Shown piece after piece: positions 54,573-64,000 of a stretch of 64,000 nucleotides of DNA. The position numbers and the translations under genes were made by a program. The DNA is from Stieleria magnilauensis. GTDB taxonomy: Bacteria > Planctomycetota > Planctomycetia > Pirellulales > Pirellulaceae. The notes under the pieces are model-generated. The model did no database searches. It was not told the DNA's origin and saw only the letters and a program-made list of their open reading frames with translations. Numbering within the stretch: the first letter of the stretch is position 1; every line of letters starts with the position of its first letter. Where the stretch lies: the NCBI GenBank assembly GCA_007753675.1, contig CP036432.1, positions 4,686,394 to 4,750,393 of the forward strand, in the 5' to 3' direction.

Positions 54573-55158
54573 TGGGGCAAAGCGAAAAGGTTCTGATCAC
54601 GGTAATGACGTACCCGCATCCATCAGAGAAGTACCGCGAAAGCGTCTGTACGGCCGGCGTGTCGGAATCGGGCGAGTGGATCCGGCTCTATCCCGTTGAT
54701 TACCGCTATCAACCGAGATCGAATCAGTTTCGCAAGTATCAGTGCTTGGCGTTGTACGCCCGTCCAAAGTGACCGACTTGGAGATCCGACCCGCCGAAGA
54801 AGAGTGGAAGCCGAAGTGGCAAAACCTGTTCTCGCAAATGTTGCTGTTTGGTCCCCAACAGAAACCGTTGACAAAGCTCCCGTATAGTTTTCACTATGTC
54901 TTTGAGTGCGAAGACTCGGAGAAACCGCACACGGCGATGTGTGAGGACTGGGAACTGGGGGTTCTGTTCCTTAACGAGAAGGCGAGACTCGGTTCGGATG
55001 AATTGGCCGCCCAGAGTGTTCGCAAAAAGTTTCTCGGCGAATTGTGTCGGAATGACAAAGACACGCGGTTCTTCATGGGAACCAAATTCCCTTACAACAC
55101 TTGGCTTGTGCTGGGCGTTTTCTGGCCGCCCAAAGATCAACAGGGGACGTTGTTTTAA
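54572..55158 (+). pseudogene. Frameshifted gene of a conserved DUF488 neighbour
   Basis: Two frames join into one protein. Frame A (from GTG at 54572, 1-base overlap with the DUF488 stop) gives LITVMTYPHPSEKYRESVCT and SGEWIRLYPVDYRYQPRSNQ. Frame B (from about 54742) gives LGVVRPSKVTDLEIRPAEEE and ends NTWLVLGVFWPPKDQQGTLF. From memory, full-length relatives have about 75 more residues between these parts, so the locus seems to carry a deletion with a frame change near 54745-54770. No motif gives a function. Confidence 0.6.
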
Positions 55159-55263
55159 CTAGCGTTCGTGCCGCACACAAACGACTAGCCGAACCTTAAT
55201 TGTTTCGACACCCCACGATGGACGAACCCGAGCTGCTCGATAGTCTCTTCAAAGAGAAATACT

Positions 55264-55536
55264 CTTAGCGTTGGGTGGGCGACGCCATCGATCCAGACGA
55301 CGCGCGGCGATGCAGCTTTTGGCGGAGATGGCAGACAAAGAGCGGGCAGAAAAATGGGAGGTCGGGTCGAAGAAATGGTTAGACAGGAAAATGGGTGACA
55401 GGAAAATGAGTTGCCCAAACCAGACGGCTGCCCGGCGGAACGAGCATGGAGACGAAAAACGATACAGGGCATGATCACGCCATTTTCCTGTCACCCATTT
55501 TCTTGTCTGTCCGCTGACACCCGCCATCCCCAGCAC
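55264..55536. repeat. Right copy of ~275-bp direct repeat, abutting tRNA-Arg
   Basis: Matches 53044-53322 and ends at CAGCACC, the last three bases of which are inside the tRNA 3' end. The unit thus runs up to the tRNA gene in this copy but not in the left one. Confidence 0.85.
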
Positions 55537-55606
55537 CCCCGGCAGGATTCGAACCTGCGACACCAGCTTTAGGAAAGCTGTGCTCTATCCCCTGAGCTAC
55601 GGGGGC
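55534..55606 (-). tRNA. tRNA-Arg (anticodon CCT)
   Basis: A 73-nt cloverleaf on the minus strand. The 5' end GCCCCCGTAGCTCAGGGGAT gives the acceptor and D-arm, CAGCTTTCCTAAAGCTG is the anticodon arm with anticodon CCT (reads AGG), and the T-arm is GCAGGTTCGAATCCTGC. The 3' acceptor strand CGGGGGT pairs with the 5' end with one G-U. CCA is not encoded. Confidence 0.95.
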
Positions 55607-55778
55607 GTGTTGGTCGTGTTGCACGTTTTACCTTGGCCAAGATGCCAGGAAAACCAGCCTCCGCAATTGGCGCCCTTTCTTTGCTGGGAATTCGCCCTGC
55701 CTTGCGCCCCCTCCGTCCGTGGGTCCGTCATACTGGTGGTGGATGCGATAACGATTCCTCCCCGGGAGTATAGAGAGC

Positions 55779-58700
55779 GTGATTGCAGAAATTCGTTCGC
55801 CGCGTGTTTGGGTTTTCTTCGTTTGCACCCTGGTTTTTGCCTTGGATCCCTCGGGGAACCCTCCCGCCCGGGCGCAAGATCCCAATCCCGCCGAACAAAC
55901 GCGGCTGTCCGAACAAGAACGCGCGATCGCCGAGAAGTTTCTGCAGGTACTGCTGCGCCGCCCACGACCAGGGACCGCGTTGGATCGGGTCTACGGATTC
56001 CACGTCCAAAACGGGACGCTGGACGAATTCATCGCCTCGCTGGATGTCTCCGACGATGCTCCAAACGCCGGCCAACAGCGGATGATTCTGGGGTTGTTGC
56101 AGGCTCAACGCGGCCGCCAGGCACTCGCGGCCGAGGCCTTTGCCAAAGCCGAATCCCTGCTGAGCGATGACTACGCCAGCAGCTACTTGCTGGGGCGATC
56201 GCTACTCGCGGTCGGCCAGACGGAGAAAGCGGCCGCGGCACTGGAGCGGGCGATCGAGCGAAAACCCGCTCGCAACGAAGTGTTACCGATCTTCACTGAA
56301 CTGGGCCGAATCTACAGCCGCGCCGGACAAAACGAAAAGGCACTTGAGGTTTGGCAAAAACTGGAGGCATTGTTTCCGGGCGACACGCGGGTCGGCAGCC
56401 AGATCGCCAGCACACTGGCCGACGAAGGCAACGTCCAAGAAGCCCTGCAACGATTCGAGCGTCTGTCCAAGTCCGCGCGCAAAGACGACGAGAAGATCGC
56501 GTTCGCGGTTCAGGCCGCCGAAATGCGACGTCGACTCGGGCAGACCGAACAGTGCACCGCAGCCCTGGAAGCAATCCTGGCAAGGCTGCGCCCGGGCAGC
56601 TGGCTGTACAGCGATGTCCGCAACCGGATCGAACAAGGGTTCTTGAAATCCGGTGATTACGACGCGTTGGCAAACTACTACAAACAAAAACTCGCCGACT
56701 CGCCCGATGATCTCGCCTTGCAGGTTCGTCTGGGACGCATCTTGGTTTCCGCACAACGCATCGATGAAGCAGCCGAGACGTTGAGCAAGGCCGTCGAACG
56801 CGCGCCCGACGACGCCGACGTGCGATTGGCGCTGATCGATGTCTTGGTCAACAAGGCCGACATGGCCGCCGCCGCCGATCAATTCGAACAGCTTGCCGAA
56901 CAAGATCCCGACAACCCCGACTACTTGCTGCGGTGGGGACAGACCCTGCTGGAAGACGACACGCGGCCACTCGCGGCGCGACGAATCGCCGCCGCCGCGG
57001 TGTGGCATCGGCTGGCGGATCGCCGCAAGGATGACGCCGTCACGCTGTCCCAGATCGCCGATCGCATGCGTGCAATCGATCGCAAAGAAGACGCCATCGG
57101 GCTGTACGAGCAAGCCATCAAAGTGGAACCCGATTCACCACAGTATCGAGAGTACCTGGGTGAATACCTTTATCGGTTGGGCCGAAAAGACGAAGCGATC
57201 GAGACCTGGAATTCGATCGCCGAGGGTGATCGACGCGGTCGAGACTCACTGGTCCGCCTCGCCGAAATCTTCGCCACCTTCAAAGAAGACGAACGGTCCC
57301 TGACGGCTTGGCGAGAGGCATCGGAACTGGATCTGACGTTTCCCCAAGAATTGCGGTTCGCGCAAAAACTGCGCGACGCCAAACAATTCGACGAAGCGAT
57401 CTCTCGGCTCGATGCGGCGGCGAACATCGCCGAGACGCCCGACGAGCAGGAACAGCTGCTGAAAGATCGGATCGCGACGTTTCAGCAAGCCGGAACCCTG
57501 GATCAACAAATCGCACTGCGACAAGCCGCCGAGCCGACCGTCGAAAACTTGCGAACCCTGGCCATGATGCATGCCGCAGCGAGCCAATTGGCCGATGCCG
57601 AGGCGGCGATCCGCGGCGCGATCGAACAACAACCCGATGACCCGAACGTGTTGTTGGTCGCCGCGGAAATCTCCGAACGCCAGAATCGTTTCGCCGATGC
57701 CGCGGCAACGTTCCAAAAACTGGCTCGCGTCGACGTTCGCTTTCAGACCAATTATCTGCAACGCGTCGCGGATCTGCAGATGCGGTTGGGCCAAGTCGAC
57801 CAAGCGATGCTGACCTGCGACGCGTTGATCGACGCCAATCCGGCAAGCCCGGAATCGTACCAGTTTCTGGCGCGGCTGGCCTTGCGAGCCGGACGCGACG
57901 ACCAGGCCTTCACGGCGCTGCGGCGTGCGATGAACGTCGCACCGCGTGACAACGGGCCACGCCGCATGCTCGCCTCGGCCTTCGCGGACCGCTACCGCAC
58001 CGAAGAAGCAATTGAGCTGTATTGGCAAGCGATGCGGTATGAATCCGAAGCGGACGCCCGAATCGCGTTGGTCAAACGACTGGCGCCGCTGTACGACCGC
58101 CAGAACGAGATGGACGCGTTGATCGAGCGGATCGACCAAATGGTACGCGACGACGTCGACGAGCGTACGGTCCAACTGATGGTCGCGGCGGGGCACGAAG
58201 CGGTTCAGGATTTCGGAGCCGCGCGACAAGCCATCGATCGCCTGCTGGCCGCCCAGCCGCGTGATGTCTCGCTTCTTGAAACGATGGTCCGCTTGAGTGA
58301 CGCAGCCGACGAGGTCGTGGTGGCCGCCGAATTCCAAGAACGCGTCGTCGCGATCGCCGACACCCCCGAGAACCGTTTCAAACTGGTTCAACTGCAGCTT
58401 GACGCCGGCATGATCGACATCAAGTCGGCGCTCAGCGACCGAATCTCACTGGCCGCCGATCCGACCCGGTTGGGATCGATGATCCGCTCGGCGGTTCGTC
58501 GAAGTGATCGGTCGACGGCGCTCGCGATCTGCGAAGAAGCCGTCCGCCGGGATCCCGGTTTGTGGGACGTCAAACTGATGCTCGCCCAGTTGTTGCTTTA
58601 CGAACGAGGTGACGATGAAACACAAGACGGCGACGAAGCAACTTACCCTGCGCCGCACCGCCGCGCGATTGAACTGGCCGGCGAGATTCGTCAGTTGGAT

Positions 58701-61700
58701 CTGCCACTGGATGCGTTACCGCCAACGACAAGAACGCGAGCCACCAGCACATCAACCAGCACGTCACGTCCGCCAGGTTATGCCACCAGTCCGAGTCGTT
58801 GGACGGGCAGCTCATACACGTTGGCGCGAAACTATCGCGTCGGTCGCTACGCCAGCAGCAGCTACTCCAGCATGTCGTCCAGTTACTCGACCATCGACCC
58901 GTCCTCGTTCGGGCACGCTCGGGTCTTGGCCGCCACCGTGGAAATGGTTGCGATCGCCAAACGTTTTCCGGCCGATGAAGCGAAAACGAGAATCGATGCC
59001 TTGATCGAACGCACCATTGAACTGCCAGCGGTCGACCAAATCGAAGACGCCAACCTGATTTGGGAGCACCGGGCACTCCAGTCGCTTGCGGGTGCTGTGA
59101 CCTCGACGACAACATCCAGACCAGCCAGTGGGGACGACAAAGAACTCACCGAAAAGCTGAATTGGCGACTGGCGGAACTGGACCCCAAGGAGGGAGCGGT
59201 TTCGGTGCGCGGCATGTTGATGGGGAAGATCCGCTCGGCTGCTCAAAACGAATCCGACAGTGACAACGCTGCCCCCGCCGACACGGCCGGCTTGTTGACC
59301 GAGCCCCAATTGCGGCTGATGCTGGATCTGTACGAACAAGCTCAAGTCGACGCGGCATCCGGTAGCAACACCGCCAGTTCCACCTCATGGTCGACGCTTG
59401 CGGATTATCGCGTGATCCTGTCGAACCACTTCAACGCCGTGGGCGACACGGCGCGGGCGAAACAATACTCCTTGCAAGCGCCACCAGCAGGCGCGTCGCT
59501 GAAGGATCTCTTGAGCGCGATGTCGTACTATTTAAACCTCAATCAGGTCGACCAGGCTGACGCCTTGGTGGAACGATTGATGCCCGCGGTGCGTGACGAC
59601 ACGACGGGAAAATCAGTGACGTGGAGTACGGTGACGGGGACGGCCGGCCATCTGGTGACGTCCGGACGACACGGGGCCGACTTTGTCGAGCGTCATCGCA
59701 TGACGCTCCTCGACGCAGTGCTCGCCCAAGCGATCGAGCACAATAGCTTCGCGGCGCGACGCAGCACCGCACTGTCCAACGGAACCCTCAGCACGTACGT
59801 CCGCAGTTCGCAGAACAGCTACTATTCGTTCCAGGTCAAAGCCCCCCTGTCGTTGCAACTGTTGAACCAACAGATCATCAACGAGCTTTCCAGCCTGATG
59901 CCCAGCTCGGAAAGCGACGGCCAGCCCCGTGGCATCAACGTCAGCGACGAAGTGATCGCACACTTGGATCGCCCGTTGGCGGGAGCCCCGGTGCAAGAAC
60001 AAAAAGCACGCCGTGTGTTGGCCGCGTTCGCCTGCTGGTGGACGAAGCGTCCGGAGGAATGCTATTCGCGACTCAGCCAGCTTTGCCGCGAGTTCCCCGA
60101 TGACGTCGACTTGCGAATCGAACAGGCCCGGCTTGCCAGTGAGCTTGCCCAACCGCGCGTCGCCCTGGAGGCGCTCGACTCGTTCGATCCGCTCGACAGC
60201 GGGATGTTAGTTCGTAAAGAAATGGCGGCGTTGAACTTGGCCTCACAACTCGGCGATGTGGAACGCGCCAAGCAGGCCGCCGAGCGTCTGTTCGGATTGC
60301 GGATGGATACCAAGACCCAGTTGGCCTTGGCCGATCAGCTCCGCCGACTCGGGATGAATGACAAGGCCACCGCGGTGTTGCGGCGATTACGCGGAGGGCG
60401 TGCCCGTGATGAGCGAACGGAATTACAGATCGCCGACGCGTTTTTGGCCAACGACGACCAGGAGGCCGCTGCGGAGGTCGCCTACACGGTGCTGCGAAAG
60501 TTGAATAGCGGTCGGGGAGCATCGAGCAATTCGGCGTACTACCGCCGGCAAGCCGTTTCGATTCTGCAAAACGCCAAACGCCTTGACCCGCTAATCGAAC
60601 AAGCGAAACGACGCGTCGCTGCGGCCCCCGCTTCGGTGCGGGCCAGGATGGAGTTGGCCGAACTGTACACCGCGGCGGGCAAACAGCGGGACGCCGAAGC
60701 GTTGTGGAGTGAGATTGCGAAATCCAAACCGAACGATCCGAACCAATTGCTCGCACGGGCAAGTGCACTCTACAAAGCCAAACAATACAAGGAGTCGGCG
60801 GAGTTGTACCTGGACGCGTTTGAAAAAGAACCGCAACTGCTGAACCGGCATGTCTATGAAATGACCCGTGCGGTGGAGCGGAGTAGCGATTTCGACCCGA
60901 TGTTCGAGCGATTGCTGAAATTCGATCCCGAAGCCATTCAAAGCTACCGACTCGACACGTTGCTCAACGTCGGGCGACGCAAGCCCTACACCGACGCCAA
61001 GCGGAGGTTCGTCGCCCACGCGTTGAAGAACTCGCAGTTCAAACGAGACTTCTATCGGTACATCGATGCGATCCCGGTGCCGGACCGAGAGAAGATTCCG
61101 GAAATCCGCCAGGCCATGATTGACGTCATCTGCGGCGACGATGCGTTTAAGACGGGATCGACGACGTGGCGGGTGACCAGTCGCTCGTCCGGCGGAACGG
61201 CAAACGGTCCGTTGAAAGACATCTTGACGTTGCTCCGAAGCGACGAAGAAGCGCGGGAGCGATTCGAGGAAGCCGCCAAGAAGGCGATTCAAGACAAGAC
61301 GCTCGCCCCCTCGTCGCGGTTCTTGTCGGCGCTGGTCGACGTGGCCGACGACGCCAAACGTGACGCGGCCGTCGAGTCGATTCGTGAACTGATGGATTCC
61401 GACGCGGTCGCCGCGGCAAAGGGTGCCGACACGTTGGCCATCAGCGGCGGATTGTTATGGCAGGGCGGCCAGGTGCTGGAATCGATTTCCGAGATCGATG
61501 ACAAGACATCCCTGCTGGTTTCGATCTATCAAGCCGCCGCGGTCGATCCGAGTGTCTCCAGGACCGACATGCGGTTTTCGGTCGGCGCGCGACTGGTCAA
61601 CGCCCTCGCAAAAGATGGTCAAAAGGCCCGGGCCCGAAACGTCTTGCTCGATGCCTACGCGAAAACGGACCATTCGGCCGAGGACCAATACAACCCCGGC

Positions 61701-63560
61701 TACGGCGACTATCAGGAGATCCAAGCCTACCAATCGATCGCCGAAAAATTGAATGAGATCGGATTTCCGATCGACGCCTGGATCATCTTTCAACAGTTGA
61801 TCGCCAGCCCGGAACAGTTCGCCAACGCGAAACGCTGGGGCGGCGGCCTGTCGATCGACGATGCGAAAAAGACTGCCGAGCAGGTACGGAAGAAAATCAC
61901 ACCCGAGTCGTCGGCCGAGTACCTGGACATTCGCCGTCAATCACACGACGCCCCCAACGATGACCTGGCCATCCGATTGCTAGATCTGCCGCTGGAGATG
62001 ATGCTCGTCGCCGATGCCGAACCGGGATTGCAAATCGCCATCGATTCGGCATCCCAAACCGACCCGGGCCGCGAGACACTCGAGGCGTTCTACCAGTCGT
62101 TGGAATCCGTTTCAGCGAAACGATCGAAGGATTGGTCGATTCCCGCGGCACAGCTGTTGGTCGCGATGAAGATTCGCCCGGACGATGTGGATGGCTTGCA
62201 TGACACGCTGAACGAACGCTTGCCCGATGTCGCAACGATTCGTGAAGCGTTGGACACACCCCGAGCCGCCACGCTTGAACCGCTGACGGGATTGCTTGCC
62301 GTTGCATCGGCCGCAGCGACAAGTGACTCCGCCGCGGCCGAAAGAATCAGCAAGAACGTCGGCAATTACCTTCGCGTGTTGGCGGACTCGCTGCAGAAAC
62401 CCGGCCTGGAACTTGCGGTCGCCTCGCTGGGTGGAGACGACGCGTCGCTTGCGGCTTTGTTGGATTCGATCGAGACGTCATCGGAGTCGGGGGTATCACT
62501 GATGAAGCCTCAACTCAATGCGTGTTTGAAAATCGCGATGATGGTCGCCAAACGCGGTGACATTCGAAATTCGGCCAGGGCGTTGAAACTGGCGCTGCAA
62601 AACGGGCCGCCGATCAGCTCCATTGGCAATGGAACGGACGCGTTCGCGATCAATACCAATCAAAACGTTTCCTCCACTTCCGTCGATGACGGCGTCCATG
62701 AACTGACACCGCGATTGTTGGACCTGGTTGATCTGTATTCCGATCTGACGGGCGAACAATTGGGGCTGCGTGAACCGAACGCCGACCTGGCATTGGATGC
62801 CGATGAAATTGATCAAGACATGTGGCAATCGATCGATCAAGCGTTGCGTGCGGTCGTCTTGCCAAGCGGTCAGCCGGGCATGGTCTATCCCTATGCCAAG
62901 CGAATCGCCTCGCGCACCAGCTACGATAATTATTCCAGCGATGATGACCTCCGTCCCCACTCGGTCTCGATCGCGATGGCGCGCGTCGCCGCGATCGCCG
63001 GCACCTCGGACACGCTGCTGGACTTGATTGCGTCACGGCTCGAGTCCGCGGCCGACAAGAAGGAGGCGGCCGCCGTCCTGGTCGATGCGGCATTGGCGAG
63101 TGTGGACCAAGGTGAGGGTGACGGCGGTGCGCTGACCGAAGCGTTGGAGCGTTTTGCCGAGTCCGTCGACGCGATCCTGCCGAGCGTCGAAACACCGGCG
63201 ACCGAACCCGAACAGTTGTCGACGATTTCAGGCCAGGTTCAACAAGAGTCGTATCAGAAGAGTGACATCGTCGATCTGATGGTCCGCACGCTGGCCCCCC
63301 TGGTCGGGACCACCGACGGCGTCACGGAAGAGCATCGGGGCAAGGCAGCCGAGCTGTTCGAGAGAACAGCGCGATTGATTGATTCGGACAGCTACACGGC
63401 CAATCGGCATCGCGAAATCGCCCGGCGGATTCGCGAAAAGGTTATCTCAGGGCCAGAAAAACCAGAGGGTCACTCGGATGCGCAGCACGCCGAGCCAGAA
63501 ACCGTGTTGGGCCAGCAACTCGATGCGATCAAACGATGGTTTTTGGGCGGTGGTCATTGA
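55779..63560 (+). CDS. Giant exported TPR-repeat protein (2,593 residues)
   Basis: Starts at GTG with a signal peptide (VWVFFVCTLVFALDP...ARAQ, cleavage near residue 33). Tetratricopeptide-like helix pairs fill most of residues 80-960 (EKALEVWQKLEALFPGDTRV, then DEAAETLSKAVERAPDDADV) and reappear at ~1450-1850. A Ser/Thr/Tyr-rich low-complexity stretch lies at ~985-1042 (TRATSTSTSTSRPPGYATS). Further helices run to the end. No enzyme motif is visible. It is probably a periplasmic or membrane-associated scaffold. Apart from signal and repeats, function is unknown. Confidence 0.88.
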   Translation: MIAEIRSPRVWVFFVCTLVFALDPSGNPPARAQDPNPAEQTRLSEQERAIAEKFLQVLLRRPRPGTALDRVYGFHVQNGTLDEFIASLDVSDDAPNAGQQRMILGLLQAQRGRQALAAEAFAKAESLLSDDYASSYLLGRSLLAVGQTEKAAAALERAIERKPARNEVLPIFTELGRIYSRAGQNEKALEVWQKLEALFPGDTRVGSQIASTLADEGNVQEALQRFERLSKSARKDDEKIAFAVQAAEMRRRLGQTEQCTAALEAILARLRPGSWLYSDVRNRIEQGFLKSGDYDALANYYKQKLADSPDDLALQVRLGRILVSAQRIDEAAETLSKAVERAPDDADVRLALIDVLVNKADMAAAADQFEQLAEQDPDNPDYLLRWGQTLLEDDTRPLAARRIAAAAVWHRLADRRKDDAVTLSQIADRMRAIDRKEDAIGLYEQAIKVEPDSPQYREYLGEYLYRLGRKDEAIETWNSIAEGDRRGRDSLVRLAEIFATFKEDERSLTAWREASELDLTFPQELRFAQKLRDAKQFDEAISRLDAAANIAETPDEQEQLLKDRIATFQQAGTLDQQIALRQAAEPTVENLRTLAMMHAAASQLADAEAAIRGAIEQQPDDPNVLLVAAEISERQNRFADAAATFQKLARVDVRFQTNYLQRVADLQMRLGQVDQAMLTCDALIDANPASPESYQFLARLALRAGRDDQAFTALRRAMNVAPRDNGPRRMLASAFADRYRTEEAIELYWQAMRYESEADARIALVKRLAPLYDRQNEMDALIERIDQMVRDDVDERTVQLMVAAGHEAVQDFGAARQAIDRLLAAQPRDVSLLETMVRLSDAADEVVVAAEFQERVVAIADTPENRFKLVQLQLDAGMIDIKSALSDRISLAADPTRLGSMIRSAVRRSDRSTALAICEEAVRRDPGLWDVKLMLAQLLLYERGDDETQDGDEATYPAPHRRAIELAGEIRQLDLPLDALPPTTRTRATSTSTSTSRPPGYATSPSRWTGSSYTLARNYRVGRYASSSYSSMSSSYSTIDPSSFGHARVLAATVEMVAIAKRFPADEAKTRIDALIERTIELPAVDQIEDANLIWEHRALQSLAGAVTSTTTSRPASGDDKELTEKLNWRLAELDPKEGAVSVRGMLMGKIRSAAQNESDSDNAAPADTAGLLTEPQLRLMLDLYEQAQVDAASGSNTASSTSWSTLADYRVILSNHFNAVGDTARAKQYSLQAPPAGASLKDLLSAMSYYLNLNQVDQADALVERLMPAVRDDTTGKSVTWSTVTGTAGHLVTSGRHGADFVERHRMTLLDAVLAQAIEHNSFAARRSTALSNGTLSTYVRSSQNSYYSFQVKAPLSLQLLNQQIINELSSLMPSSESDGQPRGINVSDEVIAHLDRPLAGAPVQEQKARRVLAAFACWWTKRPEECYSRLSQLCREFPDDVDLRIEQARLASELAQPRVALEALDSFDPLDSGMLVRKEMAALNLASQLGDVERAKQAAERLFGLRMDTKTQLALADQLRRLGMNDKATAVLRRLRGGRARDERTELQIADAFLANDDQEAAAEVAYTVLRKLNSGRGASSNSAYYRRQAVSILQNAKRLDPLIEQAKRRVAAAPASVRARMELAELYTAAGKQRDAEALWSEIAKSKPNDPNQLLARASALYKAKQYKESAELYLDAFEKEPQLLNRHVYEMTRAVERSSDFDPMFERLLKFDPEAIQSYRLDTLLNVGRRKPYTDAKRRFVAHALKNSQFKRDFYRYIDAIPVPDREKIPEIRQAMIDVICGDDAFKTGSTTWRVTSRSSGGTANGPLKDILTLLRSDEEARERFEEAAKKAIQDKTLAPSSRFLSALVDVADDAKRDAAVESIRELMDSDAVAAAKGADTLAISGGLLWQGGQVLESISEIDDKTSLLVSIYQAAAVDPSVSRTDMRFSVGARLVNALAKDGQKARARNVLLDAYAKTDHSAEDQYNPGYGDYQEIQAYQSIAEKLNEIGFPIDAWIIFQQLIASPEQFANAKRWGGGLSIDDAKKTAEQVRKKITPESSAEYLDIRRQSHDAPNDDLAIRLLDLPLEMMLVADAEPGLQIAIDSASQTDPGRETLEAFYQSLESVSAKRSKDWSIPAAQLLVAMKIRPDDVDGLHDTLNERLPDVATIREALDTPRAATLEPLTGLLAVASAAATSDSAAAERISKNVGNYLRVLADSLQKPGLELAVASLGGDDASLAALLDSIETSSESGVSLMKPQLNACLKIAMMVAKRGDIRNSARALKLALQNGPPISSIGNGTDAFAINTNQNVSSTSVDDGVHELTPRLLDLVDLYSDLTGEQLGLREPNADLALDADEIDQDMWQSIDQALRAVVLPSGQPGMVYPYAKRIASRTSYDNYSSDDDLRPHSVSIAMARVAAIAGTSDTLLDLIASRLESAADKKEAAAVLVDAALASVDQGEGDGGALTEALERFAESVDAILPSVETPATEPEQLSTISGQVQQESYQKSDIVDLMVRTLAPLVGTTDGVTEEHRGKAAELFERTARLIDSDSYTANRHREIARRIREKVISGPEKPEGHSDAQHAEPETVLGQQLDAIKRWFLGGGH

Positions 63561-63587
63561 TGCACAGCGTCCTGATGCACAGCGTCC
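63558..63587. repeat. Two tandem 15-bp units over the TPR gene stop codon
   Basis: TGATGCACAGCGTCC occurs twice in a row; the first TGA is the stop codon of the giant gene. Confidence 0.85.
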
Positions 63588-64000
63588 TGACACCACGAGT
63601 TTCTCAGCCACAATGAGATCCTGCCGTTATTAAGTCGTTGAACACAAAGGGTTTTCGTCGCTCTCCGTCTGGGCATCGGTATCTGCACATCTTTTGCATG
63701 CCAGATCGGTTCTGAGTGGATGGTTTCGGCCAACGGCCGTTCACATCCATAGCCTTGGGCATCGCCCAAGAGGTTCCTGGGGCGGCGCAACCCTCTCAAA
63801 TGCTCGGGTTGCTTGCCCCAGGCTAGGGATATGCATGCCCTTTGGGCAAAAAGCGACTTGTGTAGAGACCGATGCCCCCTCGGCCAGTTTCGCGTTTGAA
63901 TTTCGATCCGCTCGGCCCGTTCTCGGCAATCGCAACTGATTTCGATACACTTCGTGGCACGCTGAGTTTTCTTCCCCGCACCGCTTTCATCCCCGCACCA
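63588..64000. other. Intergenic tail with dispersed GC-rich repeat
   Basis: No gene is supported. Between 63730 and 63850 there is a stretch with GCCTTGGGCATCGCCCAAGAG and CTTGCCCCAGGCTAGGGAT, which looks like another dispersed palindrome. Confidence 0.55.

Overview
The window looks like chromosome from a planctomycete of the Pirellulaceae type (Rhodopirellula, Stieleria and relatives). The reasons are the gene set (sialate O-acetylesterases, a giant TPR protein, DUF3365 haem protein), moderately high GC, long intergenic stretches, and many copies of a palindromic repeat with the core AGGGCGCGAGCCCTCCGGT. This assignment is inference from gene content; no 16S rRNA gene is present.

Layout. 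1-1.4 kb: tail of an esterase, a DUF2294 gene and nested palindromic repeats. 1.4-9.8 kb: a plus-strand stress/carbohydrate block (DUF2294, GlsB-type membrane protein, an unknown, CsbD-like protein, lone PTS enzyme I, GH130, GT4 glycosyltransferase, GH130), the last four tightly spaced or overlapping. 9.8-17.9 kb: a peroxiredoxin relic, a SugE/Gdx exporter, an Rnk-like factor, B12-dependent methionine synthase, a sulfite-reductase relic, a DUF3365 haem protein, and an NsrR-like regulator beside an ScdA-N-like protein. 18-42 kb: the core of the window, an almost continuous C3/polyhydroxyalkanoate supercluster. On the minus strand phaA, phaB, a PhaE-like gene, phaC, an ABC1 kinase, methylmalonyl-CoA epimerase, both mutase subunits, MeaB, and the four subunits of a Na+-pumping methylmalonyl-CoA decarboxylase follow one another. 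On the plus strand there is a phasin-SDR fusion, a phasin, biotin ligase, a second PHA synthase with an N-terminal extension, and propionyl-CoA carboxylase beta and alpha; phaR lies between them on the minus strand. Read together, the cluster links acetyl-CoA, propionyl-CoA, methylmalonyl-CoA and succinyl-CoA to polymer storage, with biotin ligase placed among its biotinylated clients.

42-53 kb: a second esterase, several secreted or unknown proteins, a GNAT acetyltransferase, and a divergent mdoG/mdoH pair for osmoregulated periplasmic glucan; mdoH carries an in-frame copy of the palindromic repeat. 53-55.6 kb: two ~275-bp direct repeats bracket a decayed defence-type cassette (HsdM/HsdS-like scrap, DUF488 gene, frameshifted gene) that abuts a tRNA-Arg(CCT) gene. 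55.8-63.6 kb: one 2,593-residue TPR-rich exported protein. The last 440 bases hold only repeats.

All functions are read from sequence motifs and family memory; no database search was run.
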